From an uncultured Oscillospiraceae bacterium (GTDB lineage: Bacteria; Bacillota; Clostridia; Oscillospirales; Acutalibacteraceae): DNA of 14,553 nt. Below the pieces are notes generated by a model. That model was not told where the DNA came from and ran no database searches. It was given only the letters and a program-made list of their open reading frames with translations. The DNA is taken from positions 1-14,553 of the forward strand of contig CAJKBW010000075.1 in the NCBI GenBank assembly GCA_905198295.1, in the 5' to 3' direction. Positions 13,784 through 14,553 of the stretch are shown in pieces; the first letter of the stretch is position 1, and each line of letters opens with the position of its first letter. Both the position numbers and the translations under genes were made by a program.

Positions 13784-13820
13784 AACACGGGGGGGCAGAT
13801 TGATTCTGCCCCCCGTGTTT
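13784..13820. terminator. Convergent terminator between the c-di-GMP unit and the TetR gene
   Basis: AACAC-G7-CAGA (13784-13799) pairs with TCTG-C6-GTGTT (13805-13819), with one bulged G and a 5-base loop. The T-runs are short on both sides (GTGTTTC on plus, GTGTTCTG on minus), so the strong GC stem does most of the work. It lies between two convergent genes and probably serves both. Confidence 0.65.
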
Positions 13821-14392
13821 CAGGATGTCACGTGCTCGGCATCCTGCTGTTCCTGCAATGCATAGAACTCTTCGCGTCCGCGGTATTCACTTTTGATGAT
13901 TTCAAACATATCCTCCGGACTTTCCCGGCAGCCATTCTGCAGCCACATCTTAATGATCCGGGTAAGCCCGCTTTTGAAAAATTCCATGTGGTATTCAAGG
14001 AAGCGGTTTTGGAAATGCCGCCGGGCGAGCTGAGTATCATAGGCAAGGATTTGGTAATTGTTGTCGTATCCCAGTTTGAAATACGTTTTATAAAAAATCG
14101 GATTATCCTTAATATGTTCGAACAGTTTTAAATAAGTGTTGCTGTTGAAGCCTTCGGTGATTTCACTTTGATACAGATCGGCAAAATTCCCCTCCAGTTT
14201 GTCCCGTATGGAGTCCGCCAGCCCATAAATATCTGCATAGTTGGCATAGAAGGTGGTACGGTTCAAACCCGCCTGTTTGCAGATGTCGGATACGCTGATT
14301 TCACTCAGCTCTTTCTCCTGGAGGTATTCGATAAAAACCTTTTCGATGCGTTCTCTGGATTCCCGTTTCCGTTTGTTATTGGGTGTATTCAT
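13820..14392 (-). CDS. TetR/AcrR-family transcriptional regulator
   Basis: A 190-residue regulator. The N-terminal TetR DNA-binding domain covers about 8-60, with the helix-turn-helix at about 32-52 (ISVSDICKQAGLNRTTFYANY). The C-terminal domain (about 70-180) is helical and aromatic-rich, of the type seen in TetR proteins with a DhaS/YxaF-like C-terminal half; the ligand is unknown. The protein starts with a basic arm (NNKRKRESRER). ATG 14392 has AAAGGGG 5 bases upstream. It is divergent to a gene beyond the right edge, and the palindrome at 14466-14499 overlaps its promoter, so autoregulation is likely. Confidence 0.9.
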   Translation of the reverse strand: MNTPNNKRKRESRERIEKVFIEYLQEKELSEISVSDICKQAGLNRTTFYANYADIYGLADSIRDKLEGNFADLYQSEITEGFNSNTYLKLFEHIKDNPIFYKTYFKLGYDNNYQILAYDTQLARRHFQNRFLEYHMEFFKSGLTRIIKMWLQNGCRESPEDMFEIIKSEYRGREEFYALQEQQDAEHVTS

Positions 14393-14432
14393 AAAAGCCC
14401 CTTTATTCCAACACTTGTTTAGATATTGATGG

Positions 14433-14461
14433 TTGTTTTTTGCGGATAACAGAATTATACT
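14433..14461 (+). promoter_or_regulatory. Divergent promoter reading out of the window
   Basis: TTGTTT (14433-14438), 17 bases, TATACT (14456-14461). Its predicted start (about 14468) lies inside the left arm of the palindrome. No gene begins on the plus strand before the window ends; ATG 14518 is followed after two codons by a stop. The regulated gene must therefore start beyond 14553. Confidence 0.5.
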
Positions 14462-14482
14462 GAAATCACATTAAAACATCAA
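14454..14482 (-). promoter_or_regulatory. Sigma-A promoter of the TetR gene
   Basis: On the minus strand, TTGATG (14482-14477), 17 bases, then a perfect TATAAT (14459-14454). The -35 box falls in the last bases of the left palindrome arm and the loop. The -10 box shares bases 14456-14459 with the -10 of the divergent promoter. The leader would be about 55 bases. Confidence 0.65.
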
Positions 14483-14499
14483 CTGTTGTTTTAATGTGA
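14466..14499. promoter_or_regulatory. 13-bp-arm palindrome, probable TetR operator
   Basis: TCACATTAAAACA (14466-14478) is repeated in perfect inverted form as TGTTTTAATGTGA (14487-14499) around 8 bases. It covers the -35 region and spacer of the TetR promoter and the predicted start of the divergent promoter, so one bound protein could block both. It is not followed by a T-run, which argues against a terminator. Confidence 0.65.
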
Positions 14500-14553
14500 G
14501 GCACTGTAAAGTAAAAATGAAAAAGTAGAACCCGAAAGCACAGAAAAACTCTA

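Noticed and set aside
13784..13820. G7/C6 repeat as a phase-variation tract
   Set aside because: It lies outside coding sequence and forms the two arms of a terminator between convergent genes, which explains it.
14466..14499. The palindrome as a terminator or transposon end
   Set aside because: No T-run follows on either strand, and there is no transposase, target duplication or second copy in the window; overlap with two promoters fits an operator.

Overview
The window looks like a chromosomal stretch from a moderately GC-rich, spore-forming, anaerobic Gram-positive bacterium of the Clostridia, most likely near the Oscillospiraceae/Ruminococcaceae. That placement is inferred from strong AGGAGG-type ribosome binding sites, GTG starts, a SpoIIQ-type gene behind a candidate sigma-F promoter, a DivIVA-like coiled-coil protein, a YdbC/PC4 protein, late cobalamin genes and a c-di-GMP-I riboswitch. 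No rRNA, tRNA, CRISPR array, insertion sequence or prophage gene was seen. No species can be named from the sequence alone.

Layout. (1) Positions 1-1070: a terminator for an upstream gene, a candidate forespore promoter, a SpoIIQ-like M23 endopeptidase with complete zinc ligands, and a long perfect terminator hairpin. (2) 1098-1684: a sigma-A promoter, a one-membrane-segment protein of unknown function, and a bidirectional terminator. (3) 1682-5158, minus strand: a nitrilase-family hydrolase with its own promoter, then a cobT-cobS-cobC cluster with its own promoter and no room for a cobalamin riboswitch. CobT, CobS and CobC build and attach the lower-ligand nucleotide of B12; cobU/cobP is not in the window. 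(4) 5185-8127, plus strand: a DivIVA-like protein whose reading frame appears broken or shifted at a T6 tract, an orphan class I fumarase/tartrate dehydratase beta subunit, a YdbC/PC4 ssDNA-binding protein, and UppP (undecaprenyl-diphosphate phosphatase), closed by a terminator. (5) 8227-13820, plus strand: the most interesting unit. A strong promoter leads into a c-di-GMP-I (GEMM-I) riboswitch and an intrinsic terminator. These precede a small unknown protein, a 1557-residue soluble protein with NTF2-like, PAS, GGDEF, PAS, GAF, degenerate GGDEF and EAL modules, and a 70-residue helical protein. (6) 13820-14553, minus strand: a TetR-family regulator, with a 13-bp-arm palindrome overlapping a pair of divergent promoters. 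One promoter drives the regulator; the other points out of the right edge of the window.

How the genes fit together. Region 5 reads as a self-regulating second-messenger module: the enzyme predicted to make and/or break c-di-GMP sits behind an RNA sensor for c-di-GMP. Its active GGDEF lacks the usual RxxD product-inhibition site, so feedback may act through the RNA instead of the protein. Region 6 looks like a typical autoregulated TetR switch for a divergent gene outside the window. Regions 1 to 4 are mostly conserved household genes: sporulation, B12 nucleotide loop, cell division or envelope, and lipid carrier recycling.
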